Part shown: piece after piece, positions 23,066 through 34,340 of the stretch
Numbering within the stretch: position 1 is the stretch's first letter
How the letters are laid out: the number at the start of each line of letters is the position of its first letter
NCBI GenBank assembly: GCA_030704615.1
Contig: CM060731.1
Span: 19,964,001-20,028,000, forward strand
Direction: 5' to 3'
DNA from: Takakia lepidozioides
Lineage: Eukaryota; Streptophyta; Takakiopsida; Takakiales; Takakiaceae
DNA length: 64,000 bases
Made by a program: the position numbers and the translations under genes
Notes under the pieces: generated by a model
The model's database searches: none
Seen by the model: the letters and a program-made list of their open reading frames with translations, nothing else
What the model was told of the DNA's origin: nothing

Positions 23066-25125
23066 ATCAGTGGCATGTTCCTGGTACTAAAGATAGGACA
23101 GGGGTACCCATAGCTATTCCAAAGAATTCTACTCTAATTCGTGCACCTCTCAACATCACCATCCCTGCCTTGACCCAGAAGGTGATCAAGTTTGGTCTGG
23201 CCTTCTTGTGTCCAGCTACTCATTTCCTAGAAGTTGAAGGATGGAGGAGATTGACTGCCCTTAAGCATTGCCTGGTGGCCACTGGTGTTATAGATAAAGG
23301 ATATAGGCAAGAAGTCAAGATCCTGATTGCTAATCTTGAGCGCTTCTCTGTGACTATTAAAAAGGGGCAGGTTTTGGCTCGCATCACTGCTCTAACCATT
23401 GTTGAAATACAAGAGGTGCAAGCTGGCTTTGGACTTGAGGCCATTGGCATCCAACATGGCCCCTTAGATGAGGTTGCTGCAGTTGCACCACCACCTGTCC
23501 CTGATCTTAGCCCAGAAGGTAAGACGGCCCTCACCAAAATCTTATCTGAAATCAAGTTGGGCACAAATCTCTCCTCAGGACAAAGGATGAAAGTAGAGAT
23601 GCTTATTGCAAAGAATCTAGATGTTTTCAGTTTGGGATCCACTGATTTAAGGCGCACTCCTATTCTCCAACATGACATTGTCACTGAAGGGGCTCCTATC
23701 AAACAATTTGCTTACCATGAGAGTGTCAAGGAACGTGCTATTATCCAAGAAGAAGTCCAGAAAATGCTTGATGCTGGCGTGATTAAGCCTTCAGTTTCTC
23801 CTTGGGCCAGTCCGATTGTCCTGGTTGGTAAGAAAGATGGCACCACCCGTTTCTGTGTTGACTTCAGAAAGCTGAATGATATCACCAAAAAGGATGCATA
23901 CCCACTACCCAGGATTAATGAGACCTTGGATCAATTGCACAGTGCTACAATTTTTCCCTCTCTTGATCTTGTGTCTGGCTTTTGGCAAGTTCTTTTTACT
24001 GAAGCTGCCAAGGAAAAAACCTCCTTTGTGTGTCGCATGGGCAAATACCAATATGAGACCATGCCTTTTGGTTTGTGCAATGTCACCTCTACTTTCCAAC
24101 GCCTCATGGACATTGTCTTGGGCAATCTTCACTGGGAGTGTGCTCTAATTTATGTTGATGATATCAATGTTTACTCCGCCAGTTTTGATGCTCAGTTAGC
24201 TGATTTGCAACGTGTTTTCAACAAATTGCGCACTGCAGGTCTCAAAGTAAAGCCCAAGAAGTGTGAGCTATTCATGCTTGAGCTGCACTTCCTTGGTCAT
24301 GTTCTGTCCAAAGATGGTTTACTTCCTGATCCTACCAACCTTGAGTCTGTTTGGGGCTTTCATATCCCCAGGGATAAACATTGTATCAAATCCTTATTTG
24401 GTCTGGCTTCTTATTATAGGCGCTTCATAAATAACTTTGCCAAGCTTGCTCACCCTCTAACCAAGGTGTTGTGCAAAGATGCCAGGTTTGAATGGACCTT
24501 CTCCCAACAGGCTGCTTTTGACACCCTTCGCAAGGCTTTGTATTCAACTCCCATCCTGATGTTTCCCAACTTTGAATTACTTTTCTTGCTTCAGACTGAT
24601 GTATCAGATGTTACCATCTCTGCAATCTTATGTCAAGTTGTAGAAGGCAAGGAGCATGTAATAGCTTATGCATCTCGTCCTCTAGATCGTCATGAAAGAA
24701 ATTATTCCATATTTGATAAGGAGGGTCTAGCCCTGGTCTTTGGTGTGAAGCATTTCAGGCAATATTTACATGGCAGCCGGTTTGTGGTAGAGACTGGTCA
24801 TCTTCCACTAAAGGCTCTTGTTAAGCCAAGGGAACTTCATGGCAGACTTGCTAGATGGGCTATGTACCTGCAAGAATTTGACATGGATATAGTCTACAAA
24901 GAAGGGGAAGGAAAACACGAATGCTGATGCACTCACACGGGTTGATCCTCCTGTCAACAGGCCTATGCTCACCTTGGATGACCTTATTGCTGCTGATGCT
25001 GCCCCTCCTCCTGATCCTGCCCCTCTTCTCAACCTTCTTTATGCAGATCAGCAACCCGTGGCCCTAGATTCACATGGTATATTGGCTGCTTGGGGCTGGT
25101 CCAGCCTATTAGATGAGCTTGGTTG
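23064..25125 (+). mobile_element. Ty3/gypsy element A1: truncated RT and RNase H
   Basis: The main ORF 23170-24927 (585 codons) contains in order a pre-RT segment, the RT fingers (VDFRKLNDITKKDAYPLPR), MPFGLCN, the catalytic YVDD box (YVDDINVYSA), FLGHVLSKDG and a reverse-transcriptase RNase H region (DVSDVTISAILCQV, HERNYSIFDKEGLAL, LARWAMYLQEFDMDIVYKEG). A one-base frameshift at about 24918 separates the NADALTRVDPP tail, which continues to about 25125. There is no integrase and no LTR. The left edge is abrupt at 23064, where similarity to copy A2 (61,630 onward) starts. Where both exist, the two copies are highly similar. Confidence 0.9.
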
Positions 25126-25334
25126 ATTTATTCGTGTGTTAGTATGTGTGGTGGATCTATCGCTTCGCGAGAATTTGGATGGTTTGGTGGAAGTTCATTA
25201 TTGTGTTTTAGTCCTTCTCTTTCCTAGGCCCCCGAGTTTGTTGTGATTCAGCTGCTGCACTCCGGTGTGACTATTGGCTTGAGCCTCAAGGCCTGATTTG
25301 GCTGTCCATGAGTAGTAACAAATGAGGTGAAGGT

Positions 25335-25770
25335 ATACTAGTACAGATTATCGTTTTTATGACTGTAAATATCACTACATTTGCAGTGATACGTGGATTA
25401 TGACTACATCACTCTGCAGTGACAAACACGAAGTCAGTTCTACCATCACTGCAGAGTGATAAATGCGAAGTGATGGTCGTCACTACAGACGTGGCACCTG
25501 CCAACGACTTAGAGTGACGTGGGGTGTAGTGTTGTAGTCATAACTATACGACTACAAGGCTACGTGTTATGACTACACTTACAACTATGTCACTACAGAT
25601 GAGTGCCAACATGGAGAGGTTTATCCATGACACGCATGACCCCCCGGATGTATATGACTACACGACTGTCCCTTATGACTACACTTATGACTATATCACT
25701 ACTCACTACATCATTGAAGGTAGCATATGGTATATTTCATGACTACAAATATGACTCCATCACTATAGGT
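25335..25770. repeat. Irregular repeat of TATGACTACA and CATCACTACA words with small palindromes
   Basis: Words such as TATGACTACAC, ATGACTATATCACTAC and TGACTCCATCACTA recur at least eight times on the plus strand, and some also occur inverted (GTAGTCATA). TCACTCTGCAGTGA at 25409-25422 is mirrored by TCACTGCAGAGTGA at 25446-25459. It may be a foldback or the decayed subterminal region of a DNA transposon. Confidence 0.6.
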
Positions 25771-26149
25771 TTGTACTGGTTCTGGTAGGTCATCTAACAC
25801 GTGTCCTTATTCGATTAGTTTATAAAACCATTAATGCTATTTTATTTATTAATTTCATGTAAATTTTATTTATCGTTTTGATATTCCGATATGTTTCAAT
25901 ATATAGAGCAATATATTTAATTGAATGAAAGAATTTCACACAAATACACAGATTGTTGAATGTCGATCATACAACAAAAAACCAATGGGAAAAATGTTCC
26001 CATGGATGCCGCAAAGGCTCTACAATGAGCATTCAAGAAGCCTGAAAGGCCACATGGATAAATAACCAAGCCTCCAAAGCTACAAGTCCCAAAACCCAAG
26101 CCCACACCGGGCCAGCAGTCCACTAGTATTCATACAATTGAAGAGCTCT

Positions 26150-26764
26150 ATTTACAAATCACCATTGTGGCATATTTTCAACCACATTGCATCACATAGT
26201 CCCACCATTGACTGGGATCAGAAAAGTAATCATTCCACAGCTTCTCGTTATTTGCCCATAGGTCTCCAAAGCCTCCATCTTGCGCCCTTTGTTGTGCATA
26301 TCCTGCAATCATCACACTCCACAACACCACATGTCGTTCAGCCATACTGTCGAACACTCCCTTTGCATCCTCAATGCACCCACATTTGGCATACATGTCC
26401 ACCAGGGCAGTGTTCAAAATGACAGGTGCAATTCCAGATTTGATGATGTCACCATGCATCTCTTTGCCATTTTCCAGGGCTGTCAGGCTTGCACGAGCAT
26501 TGCAAACACACAAACGTGATCTGGTTACACTTCACCCCTTCCCCCATCATTTGCTCATAGGTCTCCAAGGCCTCCAGCTCGTGCCCCTGCTGTGCATATC
26601 CTGCAAACATGGCATTCTATGACACCATATTTTGTTCAGCCATACTGTCGAACACTCCCTTTGCATCGTCGATGCATCCAAATTTTGCATACATTTCCAC
26701 CAGCCTCCAGGGTATTGTTCAGAATGACATTGGGTACAATCCAGCTCTGATAATGTCACCATGG
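26150..26764 (-). pseudogene. PPR pseudogene with OSB PDF-motif end, interrupted by an LTR
   Basis: On the minus strand, pieces read MYAKFGCIDDAKGVFDSMAE, AMFAGYAQQGHELEALETYE, SLTALENGKEMHGDIIKSGI, LVDMYAKCGCIEDAKGVFDS and LWSVMIAGYAQQ. They are followed after about 30 bp by EKLWNDYFSDPSQWWD, the start of an OSB-type PDF motif. There are at least two frameshifts and a stop. The 5' side ends abruptly at 26764, where an LTR-like block begins. This shows the same PPR-then-PDF order as the copy at 54.9-55.6 kb. Confidence 0.75.
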
Positions 26765-27358
26765 TGTCGTGCACCTAAACATCGTGCCACAACATACATC
26801 GCTGTCCACCACACAATCTAAGCACACAATCCTAGAAAGCTATACCACAATGATAAGAGATGAGAAATGAGAAAAGTAGAAGACAATGAAAGCTCTCAAA
26901 GCATGAAGCAATCACATGAAGAACAAGCCCTAGTCCTTCCAAGTGAAATCCACTCTATCACATAAACTAAGTCAAGCCAAGGGCACCTTTGCTAAAGGAA
27001 TCCACCCTACAAAGCCCTCAACACACTCCCTCTCAATACCTAGAGCTATGGAGGTGAGAGAAGCTCATGGAGGCTCAACTACAAGAAGATGAGCCTCCTC
27101 AACACTCACAAGGGGAAAACCTATCTCCATGTCTCAAGTGAGGCTCGACACCTCATTTGGCATGTGAGACCAAATGAAGTCCCAACACACAAAATATAAA
27201 TATAAATATCTAAAATGTCATAGTTAACTAGAAGTAGGTAATTCTAGATAACCATGACTAAAACCATGACAGCTGTCGTGCACCTAAGCATTGTGCCACA
27301 ACATACATCGCTGTCCACCACACAATCTAAGCACACAATCTAGAAAGCTATACCACAA
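26765..27358 (-). repeat. LTR-like block with an 86-bp terminal direct repeat
   Basis: The plus-strand words at 26765-26850 (TGTCGTGCACC...CTATACCACA) recur at 27274-27358. Read on the minus strand the block begins TG and ends CA. It directly follows a polypurine tract (CTAGGGGGGCGA) of the gypsy element C, the expected place for its 3' LTR. A copy of its first 86 bp at its own end is unusual. No primer-binding site was seen next to either repeat. Confidence 0.55.
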
Positions 27359-29370
27359 TCGCCCCCCTAGCTGGTGGTTAGGCCTCTAACTCCAGATAGC
27401 TACAAGATGTAATAGCCACAGCCGTATTAAGTCCTCTACACTGTCCCTATTGTACTCAAACTCTATAGACCAAGAGGCCGGGTACAAGAGCAACCCCATC
27501 GTTAGTTGCCGTCTTGCAATCTGTGAACTTGAGTCAGGATCTCGTGTGTTGGTCTCCTAGTAGCTTGGCCTTGCATTTCTTGTTAGCCTTCTATGGTTGT
27601 ATCCACCCCCACTATCCAATGCAATGCGGACATAACCAATCCCCATCAGGAACCATCTCAAGAGGTGGAGTCAAGCATCCCATATGCCAACCTCTAGAGC
27701 ATTGATCATACACCAGCATGGTGGCTGCCCCTCTAGCAGACCCACACAACATGCACCTCAAACTTGCAGGTACAACTGCCAGGTTTGGGTCAACCCTTCC
27801 ATCAACATTGGAAGGTGACATGGCGCGCAATTACGCACATGGTCCTTCCAAATCATGCCATCCCGACCCTCCAAGATCAGGACTCTTGAGGGCAACACCT
27901 CTCGAACCCTCAAAATAGTACGTCCTGCAGTCACATCCAAGGTCGTAGGAGCAGTCTGCTGCAGATAAACATAGTCACCAGGGTTGAATCTCCGAACCCC
28001 AGGACGATAGCCCCCACCACGTATGGTAGCATACCTCAACGTATCACGATGTTGTGCAATGGCAAGGTTCTCAAAAGCCATTGGCATGACCTTCTCGAAC
28101 AACTCTGCACGCTGCTCACATGCACGTGCCCACACATCCAGATCGTCAAGGTTAAGAACTGTAGCAGCTTCTCTGCGAATGGATGTAGGCAAATCCGGCT
28201 CTCGGCCAAAGAGAAGAAAGTATGGTGAGAAGGAGGCAAGTGATGCTTGCTTGCTGAACCTGTAGCCCATGGCTAACCAGGGTAACTGAAGGTCCAATCT
28301 CCTAGGTGTCCCTTCTGCAAGCCATACTTGCGCAAACCCCTCTTTACTGTCTGAACAACTCTCTCTGCCAAGCCATCGGCCTCAGGATGATCCCGATAAG
28401 TGGTGCGGTGGTCTATCAAGGCCTTGTCACACAAAGCCTGAAACTCCCCCAAGAACTCTCTCCCTTGGTCCGTGAATATCTCAGCTGGAGCACCGAATCG
28501 GTTAAGCACACAATCCAAGAATGCATACGCAGCTCCCTCACTAGCCTTATCAGGCAATGGAACCAACTCAATCCACTTGGAGAAGTGCTCCACCATCACC
28601 AACACGTGCTTGTTGTGGCGCATGGTCAGTGGCAACGGCCCTGCGAAGTCAAGACTCCACCTGTAGCCTAATCCCATGATCGGAAGAGGGTGCAATTGTG
28701 GAGTAGGGGCGTTGAATGAAGCACGCACCCTGTCACACACCATGCACCTAGCCACAAATTGTTGCACCTCTGTATGCATACCACGCCACCAATACTGCCC
28801 CTGCAGTAGATTATGAGTGCGTCGCACCCCAAAATGCCCCAACTCCTCATTGGCATGCCGCACTAACCGTGCCCGCTGTGTTGCGTGAGGCACAATCCTC
28901 ACTCGACCACCTCCCACACTCGGAGCAGGTGTGTCCCCTCCCACTTGAACCTCTTGGCTCGTTGTAGGATCCGATCCCTCTCCTTGGCAGTCACAGTGGC
29001 TGCAGTGTCTCCAGTAGTCCAACACAATTGAATCCTCATGTATATCTTTGGCGCCACCTTGCTCATTGCTGGCCTTAGGGTCCTCAAACACTTGATCTAC
29101 AGTCATCCCTGTTGCAGGTCCAACCTGGCCTTCCGCTGCCAAGATACACAGAAATGCAGATGCATGCCATCCGGGCACCATCTCCTCGTCCGTCTCACCA
29201 TGCCACCGAGCTCCAGTGTCATCCTGCTGGCTCGTGCATGGATTGCGACTCAACCCATCTGCATTGCGATTGACCAAACCCGGTCGATGCACCACCTGAA
29301 AGTCATACTCTTGAAGGATGAGTGTCCACCATGCAAGCTTCCCCGTAAGCTTGTCACGGTAACAGGATTT
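27359..29370 (-). mobile_element. Ty3/gypsy element C: RNase H end, integrase and PHD finger, 5' truncated
   Basis: From about 29,360 on the minus strand the order is the RNase H end (DKLTGKLAWW, EYDFQVVHRPG, NADGLSRNP), a zinc-binding H2C2 box (HANEELGHFG, CMVCDRV) and an integrase core (SLDFAGPLP, FTDQGREFLGEF, HPEADGLAERV, giving the D-D-E triad). A GLQKGHLGDW segment follows and shifts frame at about 28,280 into a C-terminal region (FSKQASLASFSPYFLLFGRE, FNPGDYVYLQQ). After another frameshift near 27,810 comes a PHD-type zinc finger (CMLCGS, YDQCSRGWHMGCLTPP, WLCPHC). Retrotransposon PHD fingers can guide chromatin targeting. RT and gag are missing; the 5' break is next to a SINE-like head. 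Confidence 0.85.
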
Positions 29371-29400
29371 GAGCCCTGAATCACCCGGGTGGCCTCATTT
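29340..29400 (-). repeat. SINE-like tRNA-derived fragment
   Basis: On the minus strand GGGCTCAAATCCTGTTACC resembles a pol III box B and is nearly identical to the plus-strand copy at 29,695-29,713. The box A side is poor. It abuts the truncated gypsy RNase H. Confidence 0.45.
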
Positions 29401-29639
29401 GTGGCATGCACAAGAAGTTGAACTCCAGACCTAAAGGCCAAACGGAACTCGTGACAATGAAATAATCATCCAGGGGATGTCATTCATTAGAAATATGGAC
29501 GAAATATTCTGGTGGCAAGTGTCTCGATCGAATTGGAAGTCTAATCGAAAGTATCGGTGCTAAAGCAGTTGAAACCCTTTGCGTAGTTCTGCCTTAGGAA
29601 GGCATGGCTACTAAGAATTTGGCTAAGAACCAAGTGACA

Positions 29640-29800
29640 GCGGTGAAAATATTTGGTAGCTCAGTTGGATACTGCAACATGTCCCCAGTGGTTTGGGGCT
29701 CAAATCCTGCTACCTTGTCCTTAATTATTGTGTCTCTTGACCCCAAAAGGCCACTGCCTTTTGGCAGGAAGGTGGACACCTTTGTGACACCAATGGAAAA
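29640..29800 (+). repeat. SINE-like tRNA-derived head
   Basis: GGTAGCTCAGTTGGAT (box A type) at about 29,653 and GGCTCAAATCCTGCTACC (box B type) at about 29,696 are spaced as in a tRNA. An unrelated tail follows. It does not form a convincing mature tRNA, so a SINE or tRNA pseudogene is more likely. Confidence 0.5.
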
Positions 29801-29829
29801 GTCCATAATTCACAAGTTATAATTCCATA

Positions 29830-30640
29830 TGGTGGATGAAATATATAAAATATCGAAATTGAAAAATTGCCTTTAGAAAAATTGCTCGAAAATACAAATG
29901 GTATACTTATGAAGTTTGAAAATGAAATACACCTAAATATGACTCATAAATTCTCTTGAAATGTCAGGGACAAATTGAAGGGAACTGAATACTAAAGGGA
30001 TAAATCGTAAGGCAATTGGATGTGATGGAACTTGGGATAAAACTGAAAAGAACTCAATATAATGAAATTGGATATCAAAGGATAAAACTCAAAGGAACTG
30101 AAAATATAAATAGTGGATGTGATAGCAGAACGGAAGGGATAACTGAAATCTGAAATGCATCCAAAAACAATTTCGAAATTTGTCAATTTCAAATAAAATA
30201 TATCCTTCCTTACGTTTGTTTTGTTTTGTGTGTTTGTTTTGTAGAGTTGAAATGTCCCAAACCGAGGGGCCAAGCCCAAGCCCCGGTGCTTGGTACTGTT
30301 GGAAAGCCCTCGATAAGGAGGGGTGCACTAGCTTGGTCTCATGATTTTTGGACCTGCGGTGGGGGAGATATGGAATTTCAAGTATTTTTGGTCGCTGAAA
30401 ATTCCCGAAAAATAGCAAAGTGGGCTTTCCTGGGACAATGATAGGAGGAAAAGGTCTCCGGTTCAAATCAGGTCGTAGGTTCTGTCAAAAATGATTAGAC
30501 ATAGATGACTTAGATAACATTGGACACTTGGGCCAACGGCACAGGCTACCCTAGTATGTATAAAACAATCACCAGATTGGATGAAAGGGTGATAATAGAT
30601 GGATGAAATTCTAAACATACGACCGAGTTCTCTACTGCAA
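29830..30640. other. AT-rich intergenic sequence, no gene
   Basis: Adenine-rich with repeated GGGATAA-AACT-AAAGGAACTGAA words at 29,970-30,130. A second box-B-like word (CCGGTTCAAATC) is at about 30,463. No coding family was recognised. Confidence 0.4.
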
Positions 30641-30764
30641 GTGGGTACTAAGGGTGAGGGCATGCCTTCACAAGTAGATAATAACTGGGAAGGTACATCA
30701 ACAGAAAAGCACCCATTCCTGGCCCCAATGAACTCATTTTTGTACTAGTGAGTGAGAAAGGAAT

Positions 30765-32071
30765 ACTGACCTCCAAGCTGCTGCAGTTAGAGAGCGAAGA
30801 GGGTATGGAGATTGCAGTACAGTCTGCCAGATTCAGACTTGTCAACTTGCTTAGGTGCCCAAACGAGTCTGGAAGAGGATCAGAGAACCCATTATTAAGA
30901 TTCGCAATATCCTGCAAGAATACAAGTTTGTACATTAATATCTCTCCATCTTGACACACTCTTGTTTACATATGTCATCTGCAAATATGGATGGAACCTT
31001 CCATGTACACCTTCCTTGAAGTAATTCGCTTGTTAATCGGTGCTATATTGGAGAACCCTCTAGTCATGCCTTGTGCTACTAACTAGTGATATTGGATAAG
31101 GAATACTGTCCCCTGTTCTGGTTTAAATTGATTATAATTATTTAAAAAAAAAAAGCAAAAAACAATACTGACCGCCTGGAAGCAGCTAAGATCAAGCTCC
31201 TGCAGGCTGCTACAGTTGGATAGCGCCGGAGGCATGGGCCCTGTCATGTGACAAGAAGTTAGATTCAAACTCCTCAAGTTCACAAGCTTGGGCCCACCTC
31301 CCTAGGACAACGAAGCTGTTGTTAGCGAGATTGAGCGCCATCCGCGTCCTTATATCCCAAATCTCAAGGGGGTATGCTGCCCGACAAAGCGTTGTTGCTG
31401 AGGTCGAGGAAAGTTACATTGGAAAGAGTGGCCAGCAGTGGAGAGAAGAAACCAGAGAAATTGTTGCAACTAAGGTTCAGGTGCTGAAGCTTAGGCATGG
31501 TTTGAACAGCTGGGAGTCCTCCAGAGAGCACATTACTGCTGAAATCTAGATACTGCAGGTTTACTAAGAGTTCCTGGGAAGGAATGGTCCCAGAGATGGC
31601 GTTGTGGCTCAAATCCAGGTAGTGCAAATTGGAAATATTGTAGAGCCCCAGAGGTATGTTACCCGCGATAAACGAGTTGGAGTTGAGATCTAGCTGTTGT
31701 AAGTTGAGAAGATTTCCTATCAAGGGAGGGATGCCTCGGGTTAGAGCGTTACCACTGAGGTCCAGATGTTGTAAGCAAGATATGGACCCAAGCTTGGAAG
31801 AAATTGGCCCTGACAGTCCCAAAGAGAGAGTTTTATCATCCGACTGGGGGCATTGCAAGCAACCCCTGTCCAGTTGCAAGGAGAGATATCGATGGCGACC
31901 CAATCGGCTTGTGCCCAGCTTTCAGCCCGTCCTTGAAGTCCAGCAGCGCCGCCATGTCTGAGCCTCTAACCCCAACCGGCCACAACCCACCACAACACAG
32001 TAGCAGCACCGCCACGAACAAGGAAAGATGCGAGAAGAGCGGTGAGTAGGTGTAGCTCTTCTAGTAGTCAT
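30765..32071 (-). pseudogene. LRR receptor-like (kinase-type ectodomain) pseudogene
   Basis: On the minus strand there is a hydrophobic signal-like segment (LFVAVLLLCCGGLWP) followed by an LRRNT_2 cap (SDMAALLDFKDGL, ISPCNWTGVACN). Plant-type LRRs follow (LQHLDLSGNALTRGIPPLIG, NLQQLDLNSNS, NLHYLDLSHNAISGTIP, LSNVTFLDLSNNALSGSIPP). Two further exon-like blocks encode LRSLNLTSCHMTGPMPPAL (about 31,290-31,174) and LTSLNLADCTAISIPSSL (about 30,910-30,770), with donor-like GTCAGTATT after each. At least four one-base frameshifts occur, near the start, in the cap, after the cap and at 31,363. No further LRRs, membrane segment or kinase were found. It resembles ligand-binding receptor kinases but is broken and truncated. 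Confidence 0.8.
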
Positions 32072-32419
32072 CACACCCGCCATATCTCAATTGATATCCC
32101 AGTAAGGCAGGAATAGGGCTTGTCTTTCCGTCTAAACCCTCTCATCATAAATCCATCCTCTACTTATAACCACGGTCGATTTGAGTTGCTGTTGATGGAA
32201 ACGCGGGTTGAGGGTGGTTGGATCCGCGGGGACTTTTTTGACTCGCTCGCTCGGTCTGTATGACATAACCATTCTACCGATGGAATTCGACGCTCTTTAT
32301 GTAAGTACTTACCGGTAGTACCGACATATCCGGACGGCGTGGGCTGAATGCATGGGTTGAATGGCATGTTGAGGCGCAAAATGGGTCGTGTGGTCCTTTA
32401 GGGGTTAAAGAGGTGTTGG

Positions 32420-32895
32420 TAGTGTGAAGCCTTAAAACAAGCCTGAAGCATATACTCCTTTCCTCTCAAGAAGCGAGGTTGCACAACAAAAGGGGCGAGC
32501 GGAAAGAGCAAGCGGCGCGCGAGAGGAGGATCAAACACACGAATCAGACACTAACAGCTCTCATCCAAAACTTGTACACCAAAATCAAATATACACTAAC
32601 ACCCGAGTACACCGCCCTGACCTTGTGTCAGGGCGCCATCTTTATACAAAAGCCCTAACCATAGTGGCCCGCCGCGTGGCGAGGCATCATAGGCCAAAGC
32701 CCACGGTGCTGCCTTGCAGCCCTAGATTTGATGAAAGACCATGATCAAGCCACCAGCCTAAACTAACCCTAACCTAAACATCATTGTAACGGATTAACGG
32801 CTTTATACGCCAAAAAAATAATATAGAATGTGTATCGCCGTTTTGGATAAAACGGGCTATTTCCAGGCTAAGCAAGTATGGGGCTTTACATCTGT
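32420..32895 (-). repeat. Probable 3' LTR of gypsy element B
   Basis: Read on the minus strand, a polypurine-like GTGGGGGGTAGG at about 32,905-32,916 is followed by sequence that starts TGTAAAGCCCC and ends near CTTCACA. It has a TATA-like TTTGTATAAAG at about 32,640. The position is as expected downstream of the integrase at 33.2-33.9 kb. The second LTR was not found, so the borders are approximate. Confidence 0.45.
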
Positions 32896-33193
32896 GAAGC
32901 CTACCCCCCACGAAAAATCCTGAGCTCCGCGAAGGAAAACAATGATGGGAAAATATCACACCCCACGCTGGGTAAAAAACCTACCAATGGCACTTGCAAG
33001 TTGGGCCGAGGACAAAACCCTTGGCTAGGAAAACCGTGCAAGGAGTACAGATGGTGAGATGTCTTAGAAATGTTCGAAGTCCTAGAGAGGGCAAGTCCGA
33101 GGATCCCAAGACTCATCAGCAGTAAATGAAGACTAAGCCGCTGAGAAGAGAAGTGGAGTAAGCTGAAGCAGATCGCGAAGAAGATCAAGAACA

Positions 33194-33910
33194 TCACCCC
33201 ACAGTGCGCCCCTCCATATTGATACATGTGAGATCAAAAACTAGCTCGGAATGCACCAAGTCTATCAAAGAAACAGGTTCATCCCACACTTCAATGTTAG
33301 AGCCTTGGGGAAGAAGAAGAGCACGTCGCCCACGTAAAATCGGATAGATCAAGTATGGACCGTCGATCTTGAGCTTAGATTTGCATGCATGCTTGCCCAT
33401 GCTGTAATCGAAAGCACACGTCTGTCCCACCTGGAACATGTTAGATATTGACACGCTTGTTAAAATTACGGGCTTGGGTTAGTTGAGCCTTACCAATGTT
33501 CGTCTTGGCATCATGGATAGACACCGCATGTCGAGCATGGAGATCCTCAACAAAGGTATCAAGATCAACCGGATCAGCAACGTAGTAGAGATAAGAGGGG
33601 TAGAATGCAAAGGAGAAACACACTTGCGACCACTACAACAACTCAAAAGGAGTCTTTTGGTGCTAGCATGCACGGCGGTGCAAAATGCAAAGCAAAGAGA
33701 ATAGGGGAAGAAAGGTATCCCACTCCTGGTAAGTGCGCCATTCTTCTCCAACATTCGGCAAAGAGTTTGGTTGAAGCGTTCTGTAGGCCATTGTCTGGGG
33801 ATGGTATATGGACGGTGGTGGAATGCTTGACACGAAGTTGAAGCAAACCACCGTGAGGAGCTGGTTACAAAACTCCTTGCCCTGATCCGTTAGTATCTCC
33901 CGAAGACACC
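33194..33910 (-). mobile_element. Gypsy element B, integrase C-terminal half
   Basis: Minus-strand pieces include LREILTDQGKEFCNQLL (second catalytic Asp region), SIYHPQT, FAECWRRMAHLPG and a post-integrase segment (KSKLKIDGPYLIYPILRG). Several frameshifts are present. The 5' boundary is exactly the start of the outer CACTA element at 33,911. The matching N-terminal half lies at 57,783-58,150. Confidence 0.8.
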
Positions 33911-34340
33911 CACTACTACGTTTAGGGGGGGTTAGCGACGCCGCGGGACCCCAGGGCACCGGACGCGCCGACCCTCCTGCGACGCAGCACCGCGCAAGCA
34001 CCCGGCCTGGAAATTGCGACGTCGTCGCGCCGCTCTGGTGACGCTTTGCCAGCTTGCGATTCACGTCACGTCGCTGCATTTGGGGCATTGACCCGCCAGC
34101 GAGCTGGGGGTTGCGACGTCCGGGTATCGCCCGTACCCTCTGCGACGCTCCCGCAAGGCGTGCGACTGCCGGGAATCGCAACAACACCCCCTCACACTTA
34201 GGCACGTGGGGAGGGCCGAGTCAGCTCGCGCTGGTTTTGCGACGTCTAGACGTCACCGAAATGCCACAATGACGAGGTTGCGATTCCTCGCAGTCGCAGG
34301 CCTGCTGGGGCGTCGCAAGTGCCCTCTTGCCTGGGGGTCT
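33911..34340. repeat. Left subterminal repeat array of the outer CACTA
   Basis: GC-rich sequence with many short words related to TTGCGACGTC and its complement GACGTCGCAA, in both orientations. Such arrays bind the TNPA-like protein in known En/Spm elements. A similar array is at 57,000-57,740. Confidence 0.75.

Noticed and set aside
22358-23113. 251-codon plus-strand ORF immediately before the gypsy A1 ORF
   Set aside because: Its minus-strand counterpart has more protein-like composition, and the gypsy similarity begins only at 23,064; there is no gag-like sequence in it.
26765-27358. Interpretation as a TRIM element with 86-bp LTRs
   Set aside because: No primer-binding site next to either repeat and no matching target duplication; the LTR of gypsy C explains it better.
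29640-29720. A functional tRNA gene
   Set aside because: Box A and box B are present, but I could not fold a proper acceptor stem or anticodon arm.
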